From Flavobacterium sp. 1355 (GTDB lineage Bacteria; Bacteroidota; Bacteroidia; Flavobacteriales; Flavobacteriaceae): DNA of 64,000 bases. Location of the stretch: the NCBI RefSeq assembly GCF_017833415.1, contig NZ_JAFICC010000006.1, positions 224,926 through 288,925 of the forward strand, written 5' to 3'. The notes beneath the pieces were generated by a model, which did no database searches, was not told the origin of the DNA, and saw only the letters and a program-made list of their open reading frames with translations. The position numbers and the translations under genes were made by a program. Positions 27,164 through 36,669 of the stretch are shown here, piece after piece (within the stretch, counting starts at the first letter, position 1; each line of letters begins with the position of its first letter).

Positions 27164-28141
27164 ATGACAGGACTCGTATATAAATCTACAGGAAGCTGGT
27201 ACACTGTAAAATCTGAAAAAGGCGATTTTATAGAATGCCGTATGAAAGGGAAGTTTAGGATGAAAGGTATTAAAAGTACCAATCCTATTGCTGTGGGCGA
27301 TATTGTAGATTACGAACTTGAGGAAACTTCAGATGCTCTTACGGGAACGATTTTTAATATTCACGAAAGAAAGAATTATATTGTTCGTAAATCGGTTAAC
27401 CTGTCGCATCAAATGCATATTATTGCGTCGAATATTGATCGTGTTTTTTTATTGATTACGATTAATAATCCGCCAACAACCTTTAACTTTATAGATCGTT
27501 TTTTGGTAACTGCCGAGGCTTATAACATTGAAACTATTTTGGTTTTTAATAAAATAGATACTTTTGATGAGCCCACTTTGGAAGATCAATTGTATATGCA
27601 ATATGTCTATCAGCAAATTGGTTACAAATGTCTTCGTGTTTCTTCAACAGAAATGAAAGGTATTGACGAGCTAAAAGAAATGATGATTGGCAAAGTAAGT
27701 ATGTTCTCAGGACATTCAGGTGTTGGGAAATCAACTTTGGTAAATGCGATGGAACCTTCTCTGCATCTTAAAACCAAAACTATTTCAGAGGCCAGCAAAC
27801 AAGGTCAGCATACAACTACTTTTGCTGAAATGTATGATTTGTCTTTTAATGCAAAAATTATCGATACTCCGGGAATAAAAGGTTTCGGAATTGTAGATAT
27901 GGAAAAAGAAGAAATCAGCGGTTATTTTCCGGAATTCTTCAAGCTGAAAGATCAATGCAAGTTTAACAACTGTCTGCATAAAGAAGAACCGCATTGTGCT
28001 ATCAAAGCCGCTTTAGAAAGGGACGAAATCGCCTGGTCCCGTTATAATAGTTATCTTAAGATTCTCGAGGGTGATGATGAGCATTATCGAACGGATACTT
28101 ACGGGGAAGACCGTGCGGCGAGTGATGAAACAAGGAAATAA
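27164..28141 (+). CDS. rsgA: Ribosome small-subunit-dependent GTPase A
   Basis: 325 residues: N-terminal OB-fold (about 1-70), circularly permuted GTPase with motif order NKID (near 129), GHSGVGKSTL (near 184) and DTPGIKGFG (near 234), and a C-terminal zinc-binding CKFNNCLHKEEPHC (about 265-278). This order is diagnostic of RsgA, which assists late maturation of the 30S subunit. The start is near a short leader after the palindrome. Confidence 0.95.
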   Translation: MTGLVYKSTGSWYTVKSEKGDFIECRMKGKFRMKGIKSTNPIAVGDIVDYELEETSDALTGTIFNIHERKNYIVRKSVNLSHQMHIIASNIDRVFLLITINNPPTTFNFIDRFLVTAEAYNIETILVFNKIDTFDEPTLEDQLYMQYVYQQIGYKCLRVSSTEMKGIDELKEMMIGKVSMFSGHSGVGKSTLVNAMEPSLHLKTKTISEASKQGQHTTTFAEMYDLSFNAKIIDTPGIKGFGIVDMEKEEISGYFPEFFKLKDQCKFNNCLHKEEPHCAIKAALERDEIAWSRYNSYLKILEGDDEHYRTDTYGEDRAASDETRK

Positions 28142-28215
28142 AAAAATAAGACGAAAGTCAATCAAAAGTGATACTTATAGACTTTAAACTTTAAAAACTT
28201 TAAGCTTAAAAATAA

Positions 28216-28668
28216 ATGAAAGTTGTTCTTCAAAGAGTTTCACAAGCATCTGTTACTGTTGACGGAAACAAAACTGCAGACATTCAAAAAGGATTATTAG
28301 TTTTAGTAGGTATTGAAGATGCCGATACTCAGGAAGACATTGAATGGCTTGCTGGAAAAATCATTAAAATGAGGATTTTTAGCGATGAAAATGATGTCAT
28401 GAACTGCTCGGTTCAGGATATTGATGGCGATATAATTGTAGTAAGTCAATTTACACTTCATGCTTCTACAAAAAAAGGAAACCGTCCTTCTTATATAAAA
28501 GCTTCAAAACCAGAGTTTGCAATTCCGATGTATGAAAATTTTGTAAAAGCTTTAGAAAAAGAATTTCAAAAGAAAATTCAAACCGGAATTTTTGGTGCCG
28601 ACATGAAAGTCAGTCTGTTAAATGATGGTCCGGTAACCATTTTGATGGATAGTAAAAATAGAGAATAA
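28216..28668 (+). CDS. dtd: D-aminoacyl-tRNA deacylase
   Basis: 150 residues, the standard DTD length. MKVVLQRVSQASVTVDG opens the protein; the active-site SQFTLHASTKKGNRPSY (about 77-93) and the cross-subunit Gly-Pro motif NDGPVTI (about 136-142) are intact. It removes D-amino acids mischarged onto tRNA. Lies 75 nt after rsgA in the same direction. Confidence 0.95.
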   Translation: MKVVLQRVSQASVTVDGNKTADIQKGLLVLVGIEDADTQEDIEWLAGKIIKMRIFSDENDVMNCSVQDIDGDIIVVSQFTLHASTKKGNRPSYIKASKPEFAIPMYENFVKALEKEFQKKIQTGIFGADMKVSLLNDGPVTILMDSKNRE

Positions 28669-28707
28669 AATTTCTTAAAGATATGTTAAGGATTTCTAAA
28701 AATAATA

Positions 28708-28715
28708 TATATTTG
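28708..28715 (+). promoter_or_regulatory. Promoter -7 element for the DUF3857 gene cluster
   Basis: TATATTTG, an exact TAnnTTTG match, 18 bp before the ATG of the first gene. No good TTG at the expected distance. Confidence 0.45.
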
Positions 28716-28732
28716 ACGAAATTACTTACTAA

Positions 28733-30640
28733 ATGAAAAGCCCTTTTTTTGCGTTATTTTTTTTATTTTTTACGCTTATTTCTTCTGCTCAAAAGAGCGA
28801 ATATACTATATCTTCAATTAACGATACTCTGAAGGAAAATGCCAATGCTGTTGTTCGACTTAACCAAGTTGATATTGTGATAGCCTCACAAAGAAGCATG
28901 AATATTAAAGCACAAAGAGTTGTAACGGTTCTGAACGAAAAAGGAATGAGTGAAATTGATGCTTATCAGCATTATGACAAAACCACAACGATAAAAAATA
29001 TTGAAGCAGTTGTTTACGATGCTTTTGGTAATGAAATTAAAAAAATTAAACGAAAAGATTTCAAAGACCAAAGCGCTGTAAGCGGAAGTACTCTTTTCTC
29101 AGATAGCCGTGTTTTATTTCTGGATTATACTCCTATTTCCTATCCTTTTACCATTATATATAATAATGAAGTTGAAACTTCAAATACTGCATTTATTCCT
29201 CAGTGGTTTCCGTTGCAAGGTTATTATTTAGGCGTAGAAAAAAGTATCCTAAATGTAACCTTTCCAAACAATCTTGGATTCAAAAAGAAAGAATTTCAGT
29301 TTTCAGATTACAACATCAAAAAAACGGAAGACAGCGATACAAAATTATCCTATGTAGCAATTAATATTCCGGCTCAAAAGCAAGAGGATTATAGCCCGTC
29401 TTACAAAGACCTTTTTCCTAAAGTAATGTTAGGCTTAGAAAAATTTCATTTGGAAGGTTATGACGGAACGGCTACCACATGGGAAGCATTCGGGAAATGG
29501 TATGGCGAAAAGATTTTGACAGGGACTACAATCTTGCCGGAAGAAACTAAAGTGAAAATAAAAGCATTAGTGGGCGATGAAAAAGATCCGGTAAAAAAAG
29601 CAAAAATCATTTATGACTATGTTCAGAAAAAATCCAGGTATGTGAATATTGCGATCGGTATAGGCGGCTGGAAACCAATGCTTGCAACAGATGTTGATCG
29701 TCTTGGATATGGAGATTGTAAGGCATTGACAAACTATACTAAAGCACTTTTGCAAGCAGTAGATGTTCCGTCATACAATACAATCTTATATGGAGATACC
29801 TATAAAACAAACATTCAGTCTGATTTTGTTTCCATGCAGGGAAATCATATGATTTTGTCTATCCCTACAAACAATGGATACACATGGTTAGAATGTACAA
29901 GTCAGGATGATCCTTTTGGTTATCAGGGAATTTTTACAGATGACAGAGATGTTCTGATAGTAAAACCAGAAGGAGGAGAAATTGTCCGGACTACTATATA
30001 TGAAGACAAAACAAATACTCAAAAAGACAAAGGAAGTTATACAATTGATGAAAACGGAAATTTTTCGGGATCAATTTTTATAGTTTCTGAGGGAACTCAA
30101 TATAGTATAAAATCCAGAGTGGAGCATTTACAGCCTACAGAAAAGGAAGCACACTACAAAGACTATTGGGATAATATCAATAATTTGAAACTGGGAAAAA
30201 TAACTTTTACAAATGACAAGGAAAATATTCGTTTTACCGAAGATGTGCAGCTCAGCGCAATAAATTATGCTTCGATTGCCGCTAATAAAATGATTTTTCC
30301 TGTTGATGCATTCAATCAAAATGGCACAAATATAAAAAGAATCAGAAACAGGAAAAATCCTTTCCAGATCCAACGCGGTTATTTAGATACAGACGAAATC
30401 GAAATCAGCCTTCCGTCAGGTTTTACAATTGAGTTTTTACCTTCAGATTTTGAATTGAAAGGAAAATTTGGTGAGTACAAAACCGAAATCATCAAAAAGG
30501 AAAATAATAAACTGACCTACAAACGCTCTATGTTTTTAAATAAAGGAAAATATTCAAATAAGGAATATGATGAATACCGTCTTTTTATGGAGCAGATATC
30601 AAGAAACGATAACGCCAAAATTATATTAACTAAGAATTAA
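28733..30640 (+). CDS. DUF3857 / transglutaminase-like exported protein (catalytic residues present)
   Basis: 635 residues: signal peptide (1-19, ending SAQ), DUF3857 domain (about 50-220), transglutaminase-like core (about 270-400) and a C-terminal DUF2569-like beta region. The core keeps the presumed nucleophile Cys in YGDCKAL (near 327) and His in GNHMIL (near 371), so it may be an active cysteine protease or transglutaminase. First of three tandem paralogues separated by only a few nucleotides. Located in periplasm or at the cell surface by its signal. Confidence 0.88.
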   Translation: MKSPFFALFFLFFTLISSAQKSEYTISSINDTLKENANAVVRLNQVDIVIASQRSMNIKAQRVVTVLNEKGMSEIDAYQHYDKTTTIKNIEAVVYDAFGNEIKKIKRKDFKDQSAVSGSTLFSDSRVLFLDYTPISYPFTIIYNNEVETSNTAFIPQWFPLQGYYLGVEKSILNVTFPNNLGFKKKEFQFSDYNIKKTEDSDTKLSYVAINIPAQKQEDYSPSYKDLFPKVMLGLEKFHLEGYDGTATTWEAFGKWYGEKILTGTTILPEETKVKIKALVGDEKDPVKKAKIIYDYVQKKSRYVNIAIGIGGWKPMLATDVDRLGYGDCKALTNYTKALLQAVDVPSYNTILYGDTYKTNIQSDFVSMQGNHMILSIPTNNGYTWLECTSQDDPFGYQGIFTDDRDVLIVKPEGGEIVRTTIYEDKTNTQKDKGSYTIDENGNFSGSIFIVSEGTQYSIKSRVEHLQPTEKEAHYKDYWDNINNLKLGKITFTNDKENIRFTEDVQLSAINYASIAANKMIFPVDAFNQNGTNIKRIRNRKNPFQIQRGYLDTDEIEISLPSGFTIEFLPSDFELKGKFGEYKTEIIKKENNKLTYKRSMFLNKGKYSNKEYDEYRLFMEQISRNDNAKIILTKN

Positions 30641-30649
30641 TTCAAACCA

Positions 30650-32671
30650 ATGAAAATTAATCAATTACCAGTTATTTTCTTTTTCTTCTTTTCATTTTTT
30701 AATCTTACTGCCCAGGAATTTAAGCTTGGAAAAGTAACTATTGCAGAACTACAGGAAAAAGTACATCCTAAGGATTCTTCGGCTTCAGCTGCTATTTTAT
30801 ACAAAAGAGGGAAATCCAGAATTGAATACGATCAGACTGATGGGGCTTTTGTTACACTGACTGAGGTTGAAACCAGAATAAAAATCTATAAAAAAGACGG
30901 TTACAATTGGGCAAACCAGGAAGTTGTATACTATTCGGGAACAGGCGGGCGTGAAAAAGTTTCGTTTTCTGATGCAAACACATTTAATTTGGTGAACGGT
31001 AAAATCGAGAAAACAAAACTTCAAAGTGACGGAACTTTTGATGAGACTATAAACAAATACAGAAGCAGAAAAAAAATAGCGATGCCTAATGTAAAAGAAG
31101 GATCTGTAATTGAATTTAGATATTTGATAAGATCTGAGTTTAGAGAAATCAGGGATTGGGATTTTCAAACCAGTATTCCGGTAAATTTTTCTGAATTTAC
31201 AACGTACGTCCCTGAATATTATGTTTATAACTCAAGACAAAAGGGTTACGTTTTTCCTAAAGTAGTGAGTGAAAAAAACAACAAGTCTATAAATTTTTTA
31301 AGTAAAGAAAGACAATCTTCCGGAGGGTTTAGCGCAGTAACAACTACTTATTCTTCTGATAAAGTAGATTATATGGAAACTAAAACAACTTATACTGCCG
31401 AAAATTTTCCGGCAATGAAAGACGAAGCTTTTGTAAATAATATTGATAATTATACATCTAGCGTGCAGCACGAATTATCAATGGTTAAATTCCCTAATCA
31501 GCCCAGTAAATTGTTTTCTACAGACTGGAATTCTGTTGTAAAAACAATTTATGATTATGATAGTTTTGGTCCTGAATTAAATAAAACAGGGTATTTTGAA
31601 AATGACGTAAAGGCAATTTTGGCGGGTCTAAATTCACCAGAAGAAAAAATATTAGCTATTTTAAACTATGTAAAATCAACCGTAAAATGGAACGGCTACC
31701 ATGGTTATGACTGCGATCTGGGAGTCAAAAAAGCATACAAAGAAAAAACAGGAAATATTGGTGATATCAATTTGATGCTTACAGCCATGCTGCGTTATTC
31801 TGGCTTAGAAGCAAACCCTGTGTTGGTTAGTACGCGTTCCAACGGAATTGCCATTTTTCCTAACAGAACAGCTTTCAATTATGTGATTGCCGCTGTAGAA
31901 ACTCAGAACGGTAATATTTTATTAGATGCCTCTGATAGATTTTCTGTTCCAAATATTCTGCCTTTCAGAACATTAAACTGGTCAGGAAGATTAATTCGTA
32001 AAAACGGAACTTCAGAAGAAATAAATTTAATGCCGGAAAAAGTATCTAACGATATTATTTTTATGAGTTACGCTGTAGATGCAGACGGTAAAGTTTCCGG
32101 AAAAACGCGAAAACAATGTACAGATTATAATGCGATGTCTTACAGAAGTAGCATCGACGGGGTTAAAGAAGATTCATATCTTGAAAAGCTTGAGAATAAA
32201 AACAATAAAATTGAAATCAGCGAATACAGCAGAACAAATGAAAAAGAAATTTTATTGCCGGCCATAGAAACTTATTCTTTCAGAGGGGAAAATTTAACGG
32301 AAGTAATAGGAGGTAAAATATATCTTAATCCGATGTTGTTTTATGCCAATACAAGTAATTCGTTTAAACAAGATGTTCGCGAATATCCCGTAGATTTTGG
32401 ATATCCGTTTTCTGATAGATATAATATTACGATTCAGATACCAGAAGGATTTGCAGTAGAAACATTACCTGCCCCGGCTGCAGTTTCTATGGAGGATAAC
32501 CTAGGGAGTTTTAAATTTAATATTGCCGTAAGCGGGAATACGCTTCAGCTGGCTATCGTTCATCAAATAAACGAGGCGATTGTTTCTGCAGAAAAGTATG
32601 AGATGCTAAAGGAATATTACAAGACAATGATTGCTAAAGAATCTGAAAAAATTGTTCTGAAAAGAATCTAA
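30650..32671 (+). CDS. DUF3857 / transglutaminase-like exported protein (catalytic Cys lost)
   Basis: 673 residues: signal peptide (1-21), DUF3857 domain and transglutaminase-like core. At the position of the catalytic Cys the sequence is TGNIGDINLMLTAML (Ile near 371), and the catalytic His is replaced in AFNYVIAA (Tyr near 410); the third acid position survives in LLDASDRF. It is therefore probably a non-catalytic binding protein. 9 nt after the first paralogue. Confidence 0.88.
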   Translation: MKINQLPVIFFFFFSFFNLTAQEFKLGKVTIAELQEKVHPKDSSASAAILYKRGKSRIEYDQTDGAFVTLTEVETRIKIYKKDGYNWANQEVVYYSGTGGREKVSFSDANTFNLVNGKIEKTKLQSDGTFDETINKYRSRKKIAMPNVKEGSVIEFRYLIRSEFREIRDWDFQTSIPVNFSEFTTYVPEYYVYNSRQKGYVFPKVVSEKNNKSINFLSKERQSSGGFSAVTTTYSSDKVDYMETKTTYTAENFPAMKDEAFVNNIDNYTSSVQHELSMVKFPNQPSKLFSTDWNSVVKTIYDYDSFGPELNKTGYFENDVKAILAGLNSPEEKILAILNYVKSTVKWNGYHGYDCDLGVKKAYKEKTGNIGDINLMLTAMLRYSGLEANPVLVSTRSNGIAIFPNRTAFNYVIAAVETQNGNILLDASDRFSVPNILPFRTLNWSGRLIRKNGTSEEINLMPEKVSNDIIFMSYAVDADGKVSGKTRKQCTDYNAMSYRSSIDGVKEDSYLEKLENKNNKIEISEYSRTNEKEILLPAIETYSFRGENLTEVIGGKIYLNPMLFYANTSNSFKQDVREYPVDFGYPFSDRYNITIQIPEGFAVETLPAPAAVSMEDNLGSFKFNIAVSGNTLQLAIVHQINEAIVSAEKYEMLKEYYKTMIAKESEKIVLKRI

Positions 32672-32674
32672 AAT

Positions 32675-34666
32675 ATGAAATTACGCATCATCGGTACTTT
32701 GTTTTTTCTTGTTTGGAACTTTTTTTCAATAAAAGCACAAAGTTATGAATTAGGCAAAGTAACCCTTTTGGAATTACAGGAAAAAGTAAATCAAAAAGAT
32801 ACTTCTGCGCCTGCTGCAATACTTTTTAAAAAAGGAAGAACTTTCTTTACCTATAATGAAGATAAAGGTTTTATAGCAAATCATGTCTATGAATTTAAAA
32901 TCAAAATTTATAAAAAAGAGGGGTTAAGCTGGGCAAATCAGCAAGTGCGATATTATATAGGGTATGAAAATATAAGTGAGGACAGATTAGAATTTTCGGA
33001 TGGGATCACTTATAATCTCGAAAATGGAAAAATTGTAAAAACAAAACTCGATAATCAGGGATCTTTTAAAAAAAAGATAAATAAATACTGGAACGAAAAA
33101 GCAATAACATTACCCAGTGTAAAAGTAGGTTCAATTATCGAATACAAATACATTTTAAAATCAGAAAATATTGTTCGATTTCCTGATTTTGAGTTTCAAT
33201 ATCAAATTCCGGTAAATTACTTTGAGTATAAAATGGAAATCCCGGAAGTGTATATTTATAAACCAATTTTGATAGGTGGTTATTCCATAGAAACCGATGC
33301 TAAATTGGTAAATGGACATCAGACTTATGAAAACAAGCACAATCAGTCCAGTTCACTTTCATACCGACAAATTAATTCAGTTTATAAAGGGAAAGACATT
33401 CCGGCCTTAGTAAATGAACCCTATATTAGTAATGTTGAAAATTACAAAGGCACAATTCAGCATGAATTGGAAAGAATTCGTTATACCGACAAACCAGACA
33501 AAGATTTTACAGTTACCTGGGAAGGTGTTGCAACAAATATTTTTAAAAATGATAAATTCGGAAAAGAGCTTAATGTAAAGAAATTTTTATTAGAAGATGT
33601 AAAACGTTTATTGCAAAATGTTGAATCTCAAAATGAAAGATTAAACATTATTTTTAAATTCGTTCAAAACAAAATGAACTGGAACGAAGTTAATGATTAT
33701 GATACTGAAAAAGGGGTTGAAAAGGCGTATCTTGACCAAACAGGAAATGTAGCAGAAATTAATTTTATCCTGATCAATATGCTGCAATTAGCAGGAATAG
33801 AAGCAAATCCGGTTTTAGTTAGTACAATAGAAAACGGCGTACCTGCTTATCCTACCAGAACAGGTTTTAATTACGTTATCGCTGCTGCAGAAATTGACGG
33901 AAAACAAATTCTGCTGGATGCAACGCATAAATATACGATTCCAAATATTTTGCCTTTAAATGTTTTAAACTGGAAAGGCAGACTTATTAAGATTGACGGA
34001 ACTTCGAAGGAAATTGATTTGATGCCTGTAACACTGTCCAGGGATTATTCAAACATTCTGGTTAAGATGGATGTTTCAGGAAAAATGGAGGGTAAGGTCA
34101 GAATTCAGAAAACAGATTATGATGCGTATGATTTCCGAGTTCAAAATGCCAGTAAAAATGAAGAGAACTATCTTGAAAAATTAGAACAGCAGCTTGGAGA
34201 CCTAAAAATTACAGATTATAAAATAGAAAATGGAAAAACAAATTTGATAAACCCCATTTCTGAATCTTACTCTTTTACATCAGAAAATCAAACAGAAATT
34301 GTCGGAGATAAAATGTTAGTCAATGCATTATTGTTTTTCACAAGAAGCAAAAATCCTTTTACACAGGAAAAAAGACAAAATCCAATTTATTTTGGATATC
34401 CTTCGCAGGAAAAATTCAACTTAAATATTGAAATCCCCGAAGGATATTCAGTCGAATCCATGCCAAAGTCAATCAGAATTTCATCAGAAAATAAAGAAAT
34501 TGTTTTTACATTCATTACCTCAAATGTCGATAATAAAATTCAGATTAGTTGTTCAAAAGAAATTTACAATAGTATTTTTGCAGCAGATCAATATGATGGT
34601 TTAAAAGACCTCTTCCAAAAAATGATCGTGAGCCAAAATGAAAAAATCGTACTTAAAAAAATATAA
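32675..34666 (+). CDS. DUF3857 / transglutaminase-like exported protein (catalytic Cys lost, paralogue 3)
   Basis: 663 residues closely similar to the preceding protein: signal peptide ending KAQ, the same YELGKVTLLELQEKV start of the mature chain, and a core reading TGNVAEINFILINML (near 359) and GFNYVIAA (near 398). Cys and His are absent at the same places. 3 nt after paralogue 2; the pair looks like a recent duplication, with the first gene an older relative. Confidence 0.88.
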   Translation: MKLRIIGTLFFLVWNFFSIKAQSYELGKVTLLELQEKVNQKDTSAPAAILFKKGRTFFTYNEDKGFIANHVYEFKIKIYKKEGLSWANQQVRYYIGYENISEDRLEFSDGITYNLENGKIVKTKLDNQGSFKKKINKYWNEKAITLPSVKVGSIIEYKYILKSENIVRFPDFEFQYQIPVNYFEYKMEIPEVYIYKPILIGGYSIETDAKLVNGHQTYENKHNQSSSLSYRQINSVYKGKDIPALVNEPYISNVENYKGTIQHELERIRYTDKPDKDFTVTWEGVATNIFKNDKFGKELNVKKFLLEDVKRLLQNVESQNERLNIIFKFVQNKMNWNEVNDYDTEKGVEKAYLDQTGNVAEINFILINMLQLAGIEANPVLVSTIENGVPAYPTRTGFNYVIAAAEIDGKQILLDATHKYTIPNILPLNVLNWKGRLIKIDGTSKEIDLMPVTLSRDYSNILVKMDVSGKMEGKVRIQKTDYDAYDFRVQNASKNEENYLEKLEQQLGDLKITDYKIENGKTNLINPISESYSFTSENQTEIVGDKMLVNALLFFTRSKNPFTQEKRQNPIYFGYPSQEKFNLNIEIPEGYSVESMPKSIRISSENKEIVFTFITSNVDNKIQISCSKEIYNSIFAADQYDGLKDLFQKMIVSQNEKIVLKKI

Positions 34667-34668
34667 TC

Positions 34669-34995
34669 ATGGATTTGAAAAACGCACAACTTGATGTTGA
34701 TACCTGGATAAAAGAACACGGAGTTCGTTATTTTAATGAATTAACAAACATGGCGCAGCTTACCGAAGAAGTAGGGGAAGTTGCGAGAATAATTGCGCGC
34801 CGTTATGGTGAGCAATCTGAAAAAGAAAGTGATAAGAATAAAGACCTGGGCGAAGAACTGGCAGATGTTGTCTTTGTTGTGTTATGTCTGGCCAACCAAA
34901 CGGGAATAGATTTACAGGCAGCTTTTGATAAAAAAATGGATTTAAAATCTGTCAGAGATAAAGATCGTCATAAAAACAACGATAAATTGAAATAA
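34669..34995 (+). CDS. MazG-like nucleotide pyrophosphohydrolase
   Basis: 108 residues of all-alpha NTP pyrophosphatase type with the metal-binding acidic motifs LTEEVGEVARII (about 27-38) and DLGEELADVVFVV (about 58-70). Such small single-domain enzymes cleave nucleoside triphosphates to monophosphates. Begins 3 nt after the DUF3857 cluster and probably shares its transcript. Confidence 0.88.
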   Translation: MDLKNAQLDVDTWIKEHGVRYFNELTNMAQLTEEVGEVARIIARRYGEQSEKESDKNKDLGEELADVVFVVLCLANQTGIDLQAAFDKKMDLKSVRDKDRHKNNDKLK

Positions 34996-35094
34996 TTGTG
35001 AAATATCAAAGCCTGATTTTGAATTATGAATGAGGAGTGGTAAATTGCGCGTTCGAATTATGTTACTCATAATTTGCAACACATAACTAATATC

Positions 35095-36324
35095 ATGAAT
35101 TTAAAATTAAGCACGAATTCGCAATACATTATTGATAATTCCCAACTAAATATTACAGGATCAAAAAGCGAAACTAATCGTTTATTGTTGTTAAAAGCGT
35201 TATTTCCAAATATTACTCTTGCCAATACTTCAAACTCAGATGACAGTGAAGTAATGCAGAAAGCACTTGCAGGAAATGACGAAATTGTTGATATCCACCA
35301 CGCCGGAACAGCTATGCGTTTTCTAACAGCTTATTTTGCTGTGAATGAAGGCAGAGAAGTTGTAATGACAGGTTCAAGCAGAATGCAGGAGCGGCCAATT
35401 AAAATTTTAGTAGAAGCTTTGGCACAATTAGGGGTTGAGATTTCATACCTGAAAGAAGAAGGTTATCCTCCTATAAAAATTAAAGGAAAAAAAGTTACAG
35501 CTTCAAAAGTAAATTTAGCTGCCAATGTGAGCAGCCAGTATATTTCGGCACTTTTATTAGTAGCTTCAAAATTAGAGAACGGTTTAGAATTGACCCTTGA
35601 AGGAGAAATTACTTCTATTCCATACATTAAAATGACTTTGGCTCTTTTAAAGGATTTAGATATTCAGACTAGTTTTGAAGGAAATGTAATTAAGGTTTAT
35701 CCAAAAGAAGCAGTTAAAACAAAAGAAATGATTGTAGAATCTGACTGGAGTTCAGCTTCGTATTTCTTTAGTCTTGTGGCGCTGGCAGATGCTGCAAAAA
35801 TAACTTTGAGCAGTTACAAGGAAAATAGTTTGCAGGGAGACTCAGAATTAGTTTCTCTTTATGAGAAAATGGGAGTGAAAACGACTTTTCAGAACAATAA
35901 AATGACTCTGGAAAAAGTGGCCGGATTCAATTATCAAGATGTAACTTTTGAATTGAACAATACGCCCGATATCGCTCAGACAATTGTAGTAACTTGTTTA
36001 GGTTTAGGAATCGGATGTCATTTGACAGGACTTCATACTTTAAAAATTAAAGAAACAGACAGACTTGAAGCACTAAGAATCGAGCTTACAAAATTGGGAG
36101 CAAATATTTCGGTAACAAATGATAGCCTGACTTTAGTGCCTTCTCAAAACATTAATCATAATATACATATCGCGACTTACAACGATCATCGTATGGCAAT
36201 GGCATTTGCACCACTTGCGGTCAAAGTACCGATAATTATTAATGATGCAGAAGTAGTTTCAAAATCATACCCGGATTTCTGGAACGACTTAAAAGCGCTA
36301 AACTTTCAAATTTCAGAATTGTAA
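35095..36324 (+). CDS. aroA: 3-phosphoshikimate 1-carboxyvinyltransferase (EPSP synthase)
   Basis: 409 residues from the ATG at 35095; a TTG at 35074 is in frame but adds only seven unconserved residues, so the ATG is preferred. Motifs: ITGSKSETNRLLLLKALF (substrate-binding Lys, about 19), HAGTAMRFLTAYF, KETDRLEALR and NDHRMAMAFAPL near the C-terminus. It catalyses the penultimate step to chorismate and so feeds the phe operon enzymes, but sits apart from them. Confidence 0.93.
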   Translation: MNLKLSTNSQYIIDNSQLNITGSKSETNRLLLLKALFPNITLANTSNSDDSEVMQKALAGNDEIVDIHHAGTAMRFLTAYFAVNEGREVVMTGSSRMQERPIKILVEALAQLGVEISYLKEEGYPPIKIKGKKVTASKVNLAANVSSQYISALLLVASKLENGLELTLEGEITSIPYIKMTLALLKDLDIQTSFEGNVIKVYPKEAVKTKEMIVESDWSSASYFFSLVALADAAKITLSSYKENSLQGDSELVSLYEKMGVKTTFQNNKMTLEKVAGFNYQDVTFELNNTPDIAQTIVVTCLGLGIGCHLTGLHTLKIKETDRLEALRIELTKLGANISVTNDSLTLVPSQNINHNIHIATYNDHRMAMAFAPLAVKVPIIINDAEVVSKSYPDFWNDLKALNFQISEL

Positions 36325-36384
36325 TTAAAATAATAGCCACGAATTTTATTAAATCTGAATTCCTGGCTAAAAATTCAAAAACAT

Positions 36385-36413
36385 AACCTTTGGTTTTAAC
36401 CAGAGGTTTTTTT
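36385..36413 (+). terminator. Terminator after aroA
   Basis: AACCTTTGGTT and ACCAGAGGTT pair around a small loop (one T-G pair), followed by seven T. Confidence 0.75.
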
Positions 36414-36573
36414 ATGCATAAGTTTTTTGGCTTTAGTCAAATTTAAAAACCAATTAATAGGGACTTATATCTCTTTACGGTTTGAAAAGTTAAAATTGAC
36501 TTAAATAATATGTTTTTTAAACAATGAGAATCCCCACAAAATCAAGGGCTTTTGAAAATAAACGTCAAAACAC

Positions 36574-36605
36574 TTGACAACGCCTATCTCACAATCGTAT
36601 ATTTG
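36574..36605 (+). promoter_or_regulatory. Promoter of queA
   Basis: TTG (36574-36576), 21-bp spacer, TATATTTG (36598-36605). A full match to the Bacteroidota promoter consensus, 65 bp before the ATG. Confidence 0.7.
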
Positions 36606-36669
36606 CAACCGATTTAACATTTTAGATAAAAAAATCTAAAATCTACACTCTAAAATCAACAATTCAAAT

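Larger units (their letters stand above)
36325..36669 (+). other. Intergenic region between aroA and queA
   Basis: 345 bp: contains a fragment of the CACGAATT repeat (about 36333-36345), a terminator (36385-36413) and the queA promoter (36574-36605). Nothing else recognised. Confidence 0.6.

Noticed and set aside
35074..35094. TTG start 21 nt upstream of the aroA ATG
   Set aside because: It adds seven residues with no conserved character; the ATG at 35095 gives the normal EPSP synthase start.
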